Source of the DNA: Channallabes apus
Lineage: Eukaryota > Chordata > Actinopteri > Siluriformes > Clariidae
Direction: 5' to 3'
Assembly (NCBI GenBank): GCA_030522415.1
Contig: CM060126.1
Span: 5,296,645 to 5,360,644 of the forward strand
DNA: 64,000 nt
Part shown: positions 13,556 to 24,379 of the stretch, piece after piece
Position numbering within the stretch: the stretch's first letter is position 1
Layout: the number at the start of each line of letters is the position of its first letter
Program-made: the position numbers and the translations under genes
Notes under the pieces: model-generated
Database searches by the model: none
What the model was told of the DNA's origin: nothing
The model's input: the letters and a program-made list of their open reading frames with translations, nothing else

Positions 13556-15284
13556 CTAATTAACTTCCTTCTGCTTAATCCGGATAAGACAGAAGTTCTA
13601 GTCATAGGACCGCATACAGCTAGAAGTAAAATCTTAGATCACATCGTAACTTTAGATGGCCTTTCTGTTCCATCAAGTGCAACAGTGAAAGACCTCGGCG
13701 TGATTATAGATTCCAGCCTTTCATTTGAAGCTCATGTAGATAATATCACCAGGATAGCATTCTTTCACCTCAGAAATATCGCCAAGATAAGAAATATATT
13801 GACGCTAAACGATGCAGAAAAACTAGTTGATGCTTTTATCACTTCTAGGTTGGACTATTGTAATGCCTTACTGTCTGGTTGTTCTGTTAGGTGCATAAAC
13901 AAGCTTCAGCTAGTCCAGAATGCAGCAGCAAGAGTCCTCACTAGAACCAGAAGATATGAGCACATCACCCCTATCCTATCTTCACTGCATTGGCTCCCTG
14001 TGAAATTTCGCATTGATTTTAAAATACTACTCTTGACATATAAAGCATTAAATGGTCTCGCGCCGCAGTATCTGAGCGAACTGCTAGTGTCTTACGATCC
14101 GCCACGCCTACTTCGGTCAAAGGATGCAGGCTGCTTATCAGTACCGCGTATTATGAAAACTACAGCTGGGGGCAGAGCTTTTTCTTACAAAGCCCCAAAA
14201 TTATGGAATAGTCTTCCAAATAGTGTTCGGGACTCAGACACAGTCTCAGTGTTTAAGTCTAGGCTCAAAACCTATTTATTTAGCCAAGCATTTTTGTAAA
14301 TAGATTTGCCATAAGGTAAAGGAGCAGATCTGGGGGACTCATGGACGTAGAGTATTACGGTGAACTGGTATGTTTAGATGCTGTCTTCCTCACTCTCATT
14401 TGATCACTCAGGTTTGTTGACTGTGAGGTGATTGTTTGCTTTACATCTCAGTTCCCCCTCATGTTTGTGTTTCCTTCTGGCTCTCCCTTTTAGTTATGCT
14501 GTCATAGTTAGTCCTGCCGGAGTCCCTGCTTGCACTCTACAGTAAATATACATTCACATTAGACATTATGTGACTGTGACCTAACTGCCATCTCTCCTCT
14601 TCTTCTCTTTCTCCCCCTCTTTCTCTCTCTCTCTCTCCCCCTGTCGAGCTACACATGTGGTTCCTGAGCTGCCAGTGATCCAGACTCCCTCTGCCCTCCG
14701 GACCTGTCTGACCCATCCTGGTGCCCCGTTTCTGGTTGGAGGTCTCGTCGCATGGATGCCCCGTGTGTCTCTTTGGGATGCGTCTGGTGTCTGGGGATGA
14801 TTCTCTCTACTTAGAAGACGGTTCTGGCCTCGACTGGTGTTAGCAGCTGTTTCTCTGAGGACTTGACAATTCGATAGTTCAGGACTGGAACTTTCTACAA
14901 GTCTACCTGAGTCTCCAATAACTACTGGACTCCATTTTAACATCAACTAACGTCAACTATTATAGCTGAACTGCCTGCCACCTAACACACTGTATAAATG
15001 CAGATCATTTCCTGCTATCTGTTTCACCCAGATGAGGATGGGTTCCCTGTTGAGTCTGGTTCCTCTCAAGGTTTCTTCCTATTACCATCTCACGGAGTTT
15101 TTCCTTGCCACTGTCGCCCTCGGGCTTGCTCACCAGGGACTATCTGAACATTTTGATTCATACACATTCACATTCCATATAAACTTAAATAATTCTTTTG
15201 ATTGTGTAAAGCTGTTTTGAGACAATGTCAATTGTTAAAAGCGCAATACAAATAAAATTGAATTGAATTGAATTGAATTGAATG
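13556..15284 (+). mobile_element. LINE (CR1/L2- or Nimb-like), 5'-truncated
   Basis: This non-LTR retrotransposon copy keeps an open frame of 249 codons (13550-14299) for the C-terminal part of ORF2 after the RT catalytic core, with motifs NPDKTEVLVIGP, SRLDYCNALLSG, VQNAAARVLTRT and LHWLPVKFRI, all usual in fish LINE ORF2 ends. About 1 kb of 3' UTR follows and ends in a (ATTGA)n tail at 15255-15284. A second copy lies reversed at 27641-28960 and a small piece at 53523-53770. The open frame suggests a fairly recent insertion, but endonuclease and RT core are absent. Confidence 0.85.
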
Positions 15285-15409
15285 TTATGGCTGATCTGTG
15301 TACAGTATAATCAGCTACAGATCATGGGAGGAGGAGTTAGGGATCGTGAGTTTGGTTATTAAAATAATCTCAAGCAACTCATTTTGGATTATTACATTTT
15401 AAAAGTGTT

Positions 15410-15600
15410 AAGGATATGACACAACTGAAAGAGTTGTTGAAGGGAAGTGAAGCATGGTGATGGGAGCATCATATTGTCTAGACGCTTTGCATCAGCAGCG
15501 ACTGGGAAACTAGTCATGAGGGAGGGGAAGATGAATAAAAACCAACACTGACACAAAGTCAGGAAGCATTTCAGCTAGAAAAAAAGTGAGGAATAACTTT
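15410..15600 (+). mobile_element. Tc1-like transposon remnant in MEGF6 intron
   Basis: A stretch resembling AAGCATGGTGATGGGAGCAT and ATCAGCAGCGACTGGGAAAC matches a conserved part of fish Tc1 transposases. It is heavily mutated, with no reading frame. Confidence 0.5.
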
Positions 15601-15698
15601 TCTTAAGTTTAAGCTCCTACAGTGCCCTTAAACCCCACATCAGGTCTTTTGAGCAGATTCACAAACAGGATCGATCCATCAAGAAGAAATGACTTTAC

Positions 15699-15803
15699 CG
15701 TACTGACAGCGTGTTCCCTGAAAGCCAGCTGAACACTCACACACTCGGTCCCCCGTGTGTGCACACCTGCCTCCGTTAAAGCAGGTATCCGCAGAACAAA
15801 GTC
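15699..15803 (-). CDS. megf6: MEGF6 coding exon 4 (EGF module)
   Basis: The 105-base exon starts after a TTGTAG acceptor and ends before GTAAAGTC. It encodes CSADTCFNGGRCAHTGDRVC and the rest of a six-cysteine EGF module. Entry and exit phases agree with exon 3 and with a following EGF exon. Confidence 0.82.
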
Positions 15804-16115
15804 CTACAACGAGTATACACACACACACACACACACACATACACATACACAAATAAACACCTGGTGTAAATGAGCCATTACATAATGAAGTTAGACAAAT
15901 CTGGACGGATTACTCACGGTGTAAACACCCTTCCTCGTCTCCTCTCCGCATCCACCCAGGACAACATTTGTAAACAGTCTGCCGCTGGATGCTGTACACT
16001 TGTCTGTATGCTGTCAAGTAGGCTGTCCTGAGACAGAGAGACAAATAAAGTGGCACGTTTATGTAGGGCAGACAGGACAGAAAATGTGTGACAGACAAAA
16101 ATGTGTGACAGACAA

Positions 16116-16201
<86 letters not shown>

Positions 16202-18076
16202 ATGCCTCTCACCTCCTTTCATAGCCCATGCACCAACGTTGAGAAGAACAGCCCTGTCTCCACACCTTCGCCATGCGTGTGAAAGCCTGAACACAAGGCT
16301 GGGGCACTCCCATCATCTGCACCTCCTGCTCCTCACACACGTTCGGCCTGAGTGAGAAAGTATGCAGATTAGAAGATGAGAAAGCTGTGTAACTCACTTT
16401 TTTTTAAACAAGGGGGGCAATCACTTTTTCACACAGGGCCATGTGGGTTTGGATTTTTTTTCTCCTTAAATAATAAAACCCCTCATTTAAAAACTGCATT
16501 TTGTGTTTACTTGTGTTATCTTTGACTAATAGTTAAATGTGTTTGATGATCAGAAACAATTTGTGTGACAAACATTCAAAAGAATAAGAAATCAGGAGGG
16601 GGGCAAATAGTTTTTCACACCACTATATATAATTTACTTTAATTTAGATATAGTCTATTGATCCCAAAAACAATTTAAAACATTCAAACAGTATCTATCT
16701 ATCTAAATTATAATAAATTATATATCTATTGATCTATCGTTAATTAGTGATATGATGTTTAAGATAGATAGATAGATAGATCCATATAAATAAATAATAA
16801 TAATAAATTGTCTATGTATCTATCGTAAACATTACATTGCTAATTTATTTATCCCAAATAGGAAATTTCAAATAAATTATCTATCTACCTAAATTATTGT
16901 AATTATTGTAAATAATTGTAATGTAAATTAGTAATATCATTTTTATAACACTTTGACTTGGAATTTCCATCACTATGTGTTTTAATGTACTTCTATTCAT
17001 TTTATACTATATTATATATATTTTTAAAAAGTAACTCTTTTTATTATTCCTAGTGTAAAAGAGTTGTACAAGTACAAGATCAGCCTATTGTGGTAATTTT
17101 GTAATATGTTGGTAATCAAAAATAAATGCATAAAATATAAAGATGTCATGAAACCCACAAGATTTTGAAAAATGACTTACAGTGCTGTGAATTTGAAGTA
17201 TTTGACCCTTGTTTTTTTTTTTTTTTTTTTTTTTTGCATATCTGTCACACCTAACCCTCCTATAATCTTTGGGGACTTCTTGAAAATCTTGAAATAATCT
17301 TTAAGTCTTGAAATAAATGACTGAAAAAAGTTTTTTGCTTCAGTTACTTTTATACATAAACTTGGGTTACAATTTTTAATTATGATAATTTTCTGGAGGT
17401 TGAAATGGCTGGAGTCAAATGAATCAAATTTAGCATGCTATTCTATTTAAGTTATTATTATTTTTTTTTTTTAAGAGGACTGACAGTAATCAGGCCTGGA
17501 TGTGGCAAGTGAAATGTATCTCATCACAGCTCAGTCATGATTCAGCAGTGGGGGGGGGGGGGGTTATGGGGGGCAATTACTTTTTCACAAAGGTAGGTTT
17601 GGGCAGCTTTTTTGTCTCCGTTAATTAATCATCCTTTTTAAAAAACTGCATTCTGTGTTGTATTTGTGTAATATTAAATGTTAATTATTTTTAATATCTG
17701 CATCACAACTAACAGCCAATGCTGATTTATTAATAAAAATAGCACGAAGAACAACACACGACATCTACTGGACACTTGTGGTTATTACAGTTAATACGTT
17801 TATTATGACGGGTAAATAAATATATATTTATACTACTGAATAAATGAAAGAGAAAAGTGTTTTTTTTTTTAATATATAGATCCTTAACCTGGACTTTAAT
17901 ATTTTTCTCTCTTTCCCAGTAAATGTGATTAAACAGATACAGAATCAGAGCAGACTTTTATTCCTGTTTTGTAAAAGTTGTATTACTTACATGTCAGGCT
18001 GCAGCTGTACGGCGGAGACGGTGATGTGCGCGAGACACTGACACAGCAGCAGCGCAGCGGCTCTGAACAGCGACAT
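15699..18076 (-). CDS. megf6: MEGF6-like protein, first four coding exons (partial)
   Basis: Multiple EGF-like domains protein 6 is a large secreted/extracellular protein of unclear function with an N-terminal EMI domain and many EGF repeats. Four exons join in frame on the minus strand: 18076-17991, 16347-16213, 16027-15918 and 15803-15699 (436 bases, 145 codons plus one base). Every junction is GT-AG with matching phase. Residues 1-23 or so form a signal peptide (MSLFRAAALLLCQCL); residues about 29-110 are the EMI domain (PNVCEEQE near the start, YRQVY, KCCPGWMRRGDEEGC at the end); residues about 112-145 are an EGF-like module (CFNGGRC, CECSAGFQGTRC). The order and motifs match vertebrate MEGF6 better than MEGF10/11 or EGFL7. 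The rest, many EGF exons, must lie left of 15699; none is recognised down to base 1, so intron 4 would exceed 15.6 kb. Confidence 0.82.
15918..16027 (-). CDS. megf6: MEGF6 coding exon 3 (EMI domain, second half)
   Basis: The 110-base exon begins after CTGTCTCAG and ends at GTGAGTA. It encodes the EMI core YRQVYSIQRQTVYKCCPGWM and the DEEGCLH end. Confidence 0.85.
16117..16196. repeat. (GT)n microsatellite filling MEGF6 intron 2
   Basis: About 80 bases of GT, or (CA)n on the gene's sense strand, inside an intron of only 185 bases (16028-16212). It lies within about 17 bases of the exon 2 donor. Confidence 0.95.
16213..16347 (-). CDS. megf6: MEGF6 coding exon 2 (EMI domain, first half)
   Basis: The 135-base exon follows TTTCTCACTCAG and ends at GTGAGA. 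It encodes PNVCEEQE, QPCVQAF and WCMGYERR, with the cysteines expected in the first half of an EMI domain. Confidence 0.85.
16390..16626. repeat. Dispersed DNA-transposon-like repeat in MEGF6 intron 1
   Basis: It carries the end GGGGGCAAATAGTTTTTCAC followed by ACCACTATA, a common fish repeat end, plus AAAAACTGCATTTTGTGTTT inside. A second related piece is at about 17560-17690, with a G-run just before it. Family not assigned with confidence. Confidence 0.5.
16627..17990. other. MEGF6 intron 1, AT-rich with tetranucleotide repeats
   Basis: It contains (TCTA)/(TAGA) runs near 16690-16730 and 16763-16782, a T-run at about 17213-17235, a G-run at about 17551-17564, and no exon. The intron spans 16348-17990 between coding exons 2 and 1. 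Confidence 0.6.
17991..18076 (-). CDS. megf6: MEGF6 coding exon 1 (signal peptide)
   Basis: The start ATG is at 18076-18074 in a CG-rich context. The exon encodes a basic then hydrophobic leader, MSLFRAAALLLCQCL, and ends LQPD plus AT before GTAAGT. An upstream in-frame ATG at 18247 exists, but the downstream ATG gives a proper signal peptide and is preferred. Confidence 0.8.
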
Positions 18077-19352
18077 CCTGCCGCGCGGGGGAGAAACGCG
18101 GTGCGCGTGCGAGATCGAGTCCGGCAGAACTTCTGCTCCATCCACAGGGACAGGGCTAGACTGCTGCAGGGGCAAGATCCGATACACACTGATCTCACAC
18201 ACACACTGCAGTTTGTCACGCTCCTTTTCTGTGGAGTCCGACCTCACTGAGTTACATCTCCGTCCCTCTAGTGGCTCTGCGTCATATGAAGCCCTGATCC
18301 CTGTGTAGGTGCCCTACATGTGGGGGGGGGGGGTTAAGCAGCCTAAATAAACTCAACAACTATAAAAGTAACAAGAAGAACAGCAGCAACAACAGACACA
18401 TTTCTAAAAAATATTAGAAACAATCAAGAACATCAATAACAACAACAAAACAACATAAAAAGGAACAACAATAACATCAGCAACATTTACAAGAGCTACA
18501 TCAACAACATAAAACAACAACAATGACATCAATAGCATCAACATAATCAACAATGATAATCAACAACAACAAAACATACACAACAATATCAATAATATCA
18601 ACATCATTAAAATATCAATAACGTCAACTATAACAACAACATAACAAGCAACAATGATACCATCAGTAATATCGTCAACAACAACATAAGCAACAACACT
18701 TACATCAATAACATCAACAACATAAGCAACAATGATAACATCAACGACATCGTAAAAGCAACAACAATAACATCAACTACAACAACAAAATAAGCACCAA
18801 ATATACCATCCATAACATAATACACATATATAATAAACAGCAATAACATGGGTAACAATGATAACATCAATAACTTCAACAACATCATAAAAGCAAGAAT
18901 GACATCAATAACAATCAACAACAACAACATAATCAACAATGATAACCAATAACATCAACAACAAAAACATACACAACAATATCAATAACATCAACATCAT
19001 CAAAATATCAATAACGTCACCTATAACAACATAACAAGCAACAATGATACCATCAATAATATCATCATCAACAACATAAGCAACAATGATAACGTCAACG
19101 ACATCATAAAAGCAACAACAATAACATCAACTACAACAACAAAATAAGCACCAAATATACCATCGACAACATAATAAACATATATAATAAACAGCAATAA
19201 CATGGGTAACAATGATAACATCAATAACTTCAACAACATCATAAAAGCAAGCACAATAACATCAACTACAACGAGAACATAAGCAACAATGATAACAACA
19301 ATAACATCAACAACATAAAAAATAACAACAATAACATCAACAACAACAAAAA

Positions 19353-19583
19353 GACGCCTCCCTTGTGAAGTGTTCCGGACACGCCCCACCGGAAAGAGAC
19401 CCCGGGGAAGACCCAGGACACGCTGGAGGAACTATGTCTCTCAGCTGGCCTGGGAACGCCTTGGGATCCCCCGCGGAAGAGCTGGAAGAAGTGGCCGGGG
19501 AGAGGGAAGTCTGGGCATCCCTGCTGAAGCTGCTGCCCCCGCGACCCGACCTCGGATAAGCGGAAGAAAATGGATGGATGGAT
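19353..19583 (+). mobile_element. RTE/Rex-type LINE 3' end
   Basis: A 5'-truncated copy keeps the last part of ORF2 (GRPRTRW, LAWERLG, EELEEVAGEREVWASLLK in one or another frame) and a (GGAT)n tail. AACAACAAAAA is present on both sides as a likely target duplication. A near-identical copy is at 25463-25671 and a longer one, split by insertions, at 47984-50630. Confidence 0.82.
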
Positions 19584-19711
19584 GGAACAACAAAAACAAC
19601 AAAAAAGCAACAAAAATTGCATCAACAACATAAAAGTAGCGACACTAACATCAATAACGTAACTACAACCACATAAGCAACAATGATAAGATCAATAACA
19701 TTAACAAAAAC

Positions 19712-20101
19712 ATTCATTCATTCATTCATTCATCTTCTATACCGCTTAATCCTGTGTTCAGGGTCACGGGGACCTGGAGCCTATCCCAGGAGACTTTGGG
19801 CACTAGGCGGGGTACACCCTGGACAGGGTGCCAATCCATCGCAGGGCACACACACACACACACCCAATCACACACTACGGGCAATTTAGGAACGCAATTA
19901 GCCTAATCTTTGCATTAATTAGCCTGCATATCTTTGGACTGTGGGAGGAAACCGGAGTACTCGGAGGAAACCCACCAAGCACGGGGAGAACATGCAAACT
20001 CCATGCACACAGAGACGGGAATCGAGCCTGGCCGGGGAATCGAACCCAGACCCTGGAAGTGCAAGGCGACAGTGCTAACCACTACACCACCGCGCCGCCA
20101 C
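19712..20101 (-). mobile_element. DANA/Mermaid-like SINE, 11-bp target duplication
   Basis: A tRNA-derived SINE on the minus strand, flanked by TTAACAAAAAC at 19701-19711 and 20102-20112. The tRNA-like head at the right reads, on the minus strand, GTGGTGTAGTGGTTAGCACT (A-box) and a later GGTTCGATTCCC (B-box). The 3' tail is (CATT)n on the plus strand. It is inserted in the AAC satellite. Confidence 0.88.
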
Positions 20102-20242
20102 TTAACAAAAACAACATAAGCAATAACAATAACATCAACAACTGCAACATAAGAAGTAACAATAATATGAATAAAATCAACAACAAAAAATACTGTAAGC
20201 AACAAGTCAAAGTCACTCAAATCCTCACACTAGCCCATTGTT

Positions 20243-20690
20243 TCTTCTTCTAACACATCAACTTTAGGAAAAAAAGGTTCACTTGCTGCCTAATTTATCC
20301 CACACACTTCCAGCTGCCATTGTAACGGTATATTGTAACTATAACTTCTGTGAGAAAGACTAAATATTGATGGATAGACAACTGGGCCAGAGCAACTCCA
20401 AAACTGCAGCTCTTTATGGGATGTTCAGCACTGGTCAGGACAGACCAAAAGTGATCCAAGGAAGGAAACCTGGTGAACTGGCTCACTGATGAATATGGGG
20501 AGCAAAGGCTGGTCCATCTAGTCCAATCCAATAGACGTGCTAGTGTATCTCAAATTGCTTAGTTAAATGGTTAATGCTGTTTGTGATGGAAAGGTGTCAG
20601 AACACACAGTGCATCACTGTCTTGCTGGAACAAGGGGGACCTAATCAATATTAGGTGGGTGATTATAATGTTATGACTGATCAATATATT
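20243..20690 (+). mobile_element. Tc1-like transposon remnant (N-terminal half)
   Basis: Decayed sequence matches a fish Tc1 family: a helix-turn-helix region near 20370-20460 (GACAACTGGGCCAGAGCAAC), then GTGTCAGAACACACAGTGCA near 20596. It then jumps to a 3' end like AATATTAGGTGGGTGATTAT, TAATGTTATGACTGATCA. The catalytic half is deleted. The same family is at 12590-12888 (minus) and 30303-31550. Confidence 0.7.
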
Positions 20691-20740
20691 AATATACGTA
20701 AAATGGGAACTATTGAAATAAAATTGAAATGGATCCATCA

Positions 20741-21072
20741 GAGGCGGCACGGTGATGTAGTGGTTAGCAGTGTCGCCTTGCACCTCAAGGGTCTGGGTTC
20801 GATTTCCGGCCAGGCTCGATTCCCATCTCTGTGCTTGGTGAGTTTCCTCTGGGTACTCTGGTTTCCTCCCACAGTCCAAAGATATGCAGGTTAGGCTAAT
20901 TGGTGTTCCCAAATTGGCCATAGTGTGTGAATGGATGAGTCTGTGCCCTCTGATGGATTTGCAACCCTGTCCAGGGTGTGTACCTTTCCTTGTGCCCTAA
21001 GCCTCCTGATTTAGGCTCCAGGTCCCTGCGATCCTGAATACAGGATAAAGCAGTATAGAAGATGAGTGAGTC
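20741..21072 (+). mobile_element. DANA/Mermaid-like SINE, 9-bp target duplication
   Basis: Flanked by GATCCATCA at 20732-20740 and 21073-21081. It begins GAGGCGGCACGG, with A-box TGATGTAGTGGTTAGCAG and B-box GGGTTCGATTTCC, and ends in a GATGAGTGAGT tail. It is the one copy in plus orientation. Confidence 0.9.
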
Positions 21073-21108
21073 GATCCATCAAGGAAGTTAAATTTTCATA
21101 ATTTATAT

Positions 21109-21349
21109 TGTGGCGTGGGCGGGGCTGGCGACCGCCGGCTTTGGGCCAGCATTATGTTTGTGTTCACCATGGGTGGGATATTGGTTTTAGGTTAGTGGCT
21201 TCGGCCATGTTTAAGCATGTGGTATGTGTGTTTTTGACCAGTGTGTTTATGCTTGTGCTGTGTTAATAAAATACTCCCAGTCATTACATTGGGTAGCCAC
21301 CAAGCTCACTCGTCCTCCAAGATCCCTGCTAGCGTTGAAAAACGCTACA
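21109..21349 (+). repeat. Left LTR of gypsy element
   Basis: TGTGGCGT...CGCTACA, 241 bp. It contains AATAAA near its middle-right part (TTAATAAAATAC). It differs from the right LTR only at 21223 (T here, A at 23875). Confidence 0.95.
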
Positions 21350-21429
21350 TTGGTGTCAGAAGTGGGATGGAGATCTCTGAGTTGGAGCGAACGGCAGAGA
21401 AGTGCCAGCTGTTGTGTTGAGAGACCGCG

Positions 21430-23715
21430 TTTCTGGGCCACATAATTAGTGCGAACGGGATTGCTACCGACCCAAACAAAATCGCTGCAGTACAGAATTG
21501 GCCAGAACCGGTAAATGTGTCACAGCTGCGCACTTTCCTCGGGTTAGCCTCGTACTACCGCCGGTTTGTGAAAGACTTCGCCACCGTCGCAAGTCCGTTG
21601 CATGGGTTGACTAAAAAGAACCAGCCGTTCCGCTGGGAGGTTGTACATGCGCGCGCGTTCGCTCGGTTGCGCGAAGCTTTGATCACGTGTCCCGTCCTCG
21701 GCTATCCGGATGCAGCGCGCGCGTTCACCCTTGACACAGACGCGAGCGATGTAGGGCTGGGGGCCGTACTGTCTCAGGTTTCCGGTGGCCAAGAGCGGGT
21801 TGTCGCGTATTTCAGCCGTGCGTTGTCTGGGCCCGAGCGAAATTATTGCGTCACGCGGCGCGAGCTGTTAGCTGTCGTCGCGGCGCTAAAACACTTCCGG
21901 CCGTACTTATACGGGCAAACGTTCCTGCTGCGGACCGATCACGCTTCGTTAGTGTGGCTGCTCAGTTTTAAAGAACCCGAGGGGCAGTTAGCGCGTTGGC
22001 TGGAGCGATTACAGGACTATAGTTCCACCATTGAACACTGAGCCGGGAAGCTACACGCTAACGCCGACGCGTTATCTCGCCAGCCATGCAGCGAAGCGCG
22101 TTGTCGGTACTGCGAGCGGGTCGAGGAGCGCGGTTGCGACGCGGGCCAACCCCCGGAACCACTGATGCACAACATCCCTCCCGTTCAATCCTCCGGAACC
22201 GCCGGGTGTGATCAGCCGACCATTCCGGCATGCAGCCGAGTCACTGCCTCGCCTAGGGCACCTCCCACCGTCATCTCACCTGTGCCACAGCTGGACAATG
22301 ATCAGCTCGCAGCCGAGCAGGAGGGTGATCCGGTTCTGCAGCAAGTACTGGGTTGGGTTAAAGCGGGCCTGAGACCGGATTATACCGCAATCGCTCATCT
22401 GGGGTTAGAGGCAAAGGCTCTTCACTCCCAGTTTACCCGCCTAGCATTGCGGCAAGGGTTACTCTACCGTCGCTGGGAGCGGCCGTGCGGCGCTGGCGAA
22501 TGTTTCGAGCTTCTGGTACCAAAAACTTTGCGGGCATGTGTGCTGGGGTTGGTTCATGGGCATACGGGTTCAGGACACTTCGGTGTGACAAAAACTCTGC
22601 GGCGGTTGCGCGCTCGCTTCTACTGGCCGGGCTGTCACACTGATAGTGAACTCTTTGTTCACAGATGCGACTCCTGCACGGCGAAGAAGGGCCCTACCCA
22701 GCGCTCGCGAGCCCCGCTGCAAGACTTTCGGGTGGGGGCACCCATGGAGCGTATGGGTGTGGACATTCTTGGACCGTTCCCCGGTTCCGATCGGGGTAAC
22801 CATTATGTGCTGGTCGTCGTGGATTACTTCACCAAGTGGCCGGAGGCTTTCGCTGTGCCTGATCAGAGCGCCTCCACCACGGCCCGAGTACTAGTGGATG
22901 AGGTGTTCAGCCGGTTCGGCGCTCCAGAGCAGTTGCACAGCGATCAGGGGCGAAACTTCGAGGCGGAGGTGTTTGCGGCGGTGTGCGAACGCCTCGGGGT
23001 GAAAAAGACCCGCACCACGCCGCTTCATCCACAAAGTGACGGCCTCGTGGAGCGCTTTAATCGGACGCTCACCACACAACTCGCCCTACTTACCAGCGAT
23101 CGGCAACGTGATTGGGACGAACATTTGCCTCTCGTTCTTTGGGCATATCGCACAGCAGTACAGGAGTCATCGCAGCTAACGCCAGCTGTTCTCATGTTTG
23201 GTCGCGAGCTGCGCACTCCAGTGGACCTCGTTTTCGGACCACCTCCACAATCGGATTTACCCACGGCACCGGGGTTGGATTATTTTTGTTCTTTGAAAGA
23301 AAAACTGTTCCGGGTTCACGAGTTAGCGCGCAAACACTTGGCGGACGCCGGTGTTAAGCAGCGCTGGGTTTATGACACTCACAGCCGGGGGCGAGACTTT
23401 GAGCCGGGAGAGCAGGTATGGGTTTATTCCCCGAGAAGGAAGAGAGGGCTATCACCCAAACTTATGTCACACTGGGTGGGACCCTGTACGGTGATCGCTC
23501 AGCTTTCGGATGTCGTCTACCGGGTGCGGCTGGCGGGGCGGGCGCGGATGATTGTGCTTCACCGAGACCGTCTCGCTCCCTACCGGCCGCATGCCGGCGA
23601 GACGGCAACTGTTGCGGAGGCCGGACTGCCTCAGGCGAATGTTCACGTTTTTTCTACAGCAGGGCTCCGGCGTTCACAGCGCCAGCGCCGACCGCCCGCA
23701 CGCCTCAGAGACTGA
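21430..23715 (+). pseudogene. Gypsy pol remnant: RT thumb, RNase H, integrase
   Basis: One reading frame runs from 21421 to 23715 with a single TGA at 22039-22041; a further in-frame TGA at 21418-21420 lies at the deletion junction. In order: the RT end ([10 protein letters not shown]), RNase H ([46 protein letters not shown]), then the integrase zinc-binding HHCC region (HTGSGHFG to CDSCTAKK). The integrase core follows with D200, D260 and E296 of the 516-codon frame (22165-23715), giving D-35-E spacing. A C-terminal SH3-like part (GEQVWVY, LSPKLMSHWVGPCTV) ends it; no chromodomain is seen. The TGA in the RNase H end could be a CpG transition. Lack of RT core makes it non-autonomous. Confidence 0.88.
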
Positions 23716-23760
23716 AGACTTAGGGGTGACCGGGGACGGTCACAGCTCGGGTGGGGGCAG

Positions 23761-24001
23761 TGTGGCGTGGGCGGGGCTGGCGACCGCCGGCTTTGGGCCA
23801 GCATTATGTTTGTGTTCACCATGGGTGGGATATTGGTTTTAGGTTAGTGGCTTCGGCCATGTTTAAGCATGTGGAATGTGTGTTTTTGACCAGTGTGTTT
23901 ATGCTTGTGCTGTGTTAATAAAATACTCCCAGTCATTACATTGGGTAGCCACCAAGCTCACTCGTCCTCCAAGATCCCTGCTAGCGTTGAAAAACGCTAC
24001 A
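23761..24001 (+). repeat. Right LTR of gypsy element
   Basis: 241 bp, one base different from the left LTR; followed by ATAT (24002-24005), matching 21105-21108. Confidence 0.95.
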
Positions 24002-24379
24002 ATATATTAAATAATGGGCCAATAAGGTGAATATATTTTCTTTTAAAATATACAATTACAACAAACAGAAACGGGTGAAATAAAACACAAGATTTTTTTT
24101 ATAGTTAAGATTTGTTTATAATTAAGCACGTGGTTGAATCTGTCAAAGTACATGGAACAAAGTACATGGAACATAGGTTGTATTTAAATTGATGCATTAT
24201 TAAATTATAACATGGACTTTATATAGCAGTTATGATTGAAAATATACTGTTGAGAATCACCTTTTATTTAAATATAAATTTGAATGAATAAAAAATATAG
24301 AGAGAAATGAATTTCATATGAATATCAGTCAGGTGAATAGCGTTACGTGATGACTTTTGTTGAAGTTGAGGACTTTTAT

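Larger units (their letters stand above)
18345..20200. repeat. AAC/AACATC-rich satellite between MEGF6 and mff
   Basis: Degenerate tandem CAACAA, AACATCAA and ATAAGCAACAATGATAACAT units cover about 1.0 kb to 19340 and continue in pieces between insertions to about 20200. A higher-order copy is visible: the stretch at about 18551-18900 recurs at about 18939-19255. An RTE/Rex LINE piece and a SINE are inserted in it. Long minus-strand frames rich in Leu, Val, Ile and Met are translation artefacts. Confidence 0.88.
21109..24001 (+). mobile_element. Ty3/gypsy LTR retrotransposon, internally deleted
   Basis: A 2.9-kb element with 241-bp LTRs (21109-21349 and 23761-24001, both TG...CA) that differ at a single base, flanked by ATAT on both sides. 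The primer-binding site follows the left LTR (TGGTGTCAGAAGTGGGA from 21351), close to the 3' end of tRNA-Leu. A purine tract GGGTGGGGGCAG precedes the right LTR. Between them only the C-terminal part of pol remains: RT thumb, RNase H and integrase. Gag, protease and the RT catalytic core are missing. Few-base LTR divergence indicates recent insertion, so the deletion either preceded transposition or is very young. It lies between MEGF6 and mff. Confidence 0.93.

Noticed and set aside
13550..14299. 249-codon frame as a host gene
   Set aside because: It is the C-terminal part of a LINE ORF2 followed by the element's 3' UTR and tail, with a second copy at 27641-28960.
14581..14946. 121-codon minus-strand frame
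   Set aside because: It lies antisense in the LINE 3' UTR and reappears as a broken frame in the other copy (27958-28284).
15910..16355. Frames with long His-Thr or Cys-Val runs on both strands
   Set aside because: These come from the GT/CA microsatellite; only the flanking MEGF6 exons are real.
18087..18247. Upstream ATG at 18247 as the MEGF6 start
   Set aside because: It would place about 57 residues before the hydrophobic leader, destroying an N-terminal signal peptide.
18700..19390. Minus-strand open frames encoding hydrophobic Leu/Val/Met-rich proteins
   Set aside because: They are translations of the AAC/ATC satellite, in which stops are rare by composition.
19712..20101. tRNA gene suggested by A- and B-box sequences
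   Set aside because: The boxes belong to the tRNA-derived head of a SINE with target duplication; no cloverleaf with an anticodon arm was evident.
22165..23715. 516-codon open frame as a host integrase-like gene
   Set aside because: It lies between two matching LTRs with PBS and purine tract, in frame with RNase H sequence, so it is retrotransposon pol.
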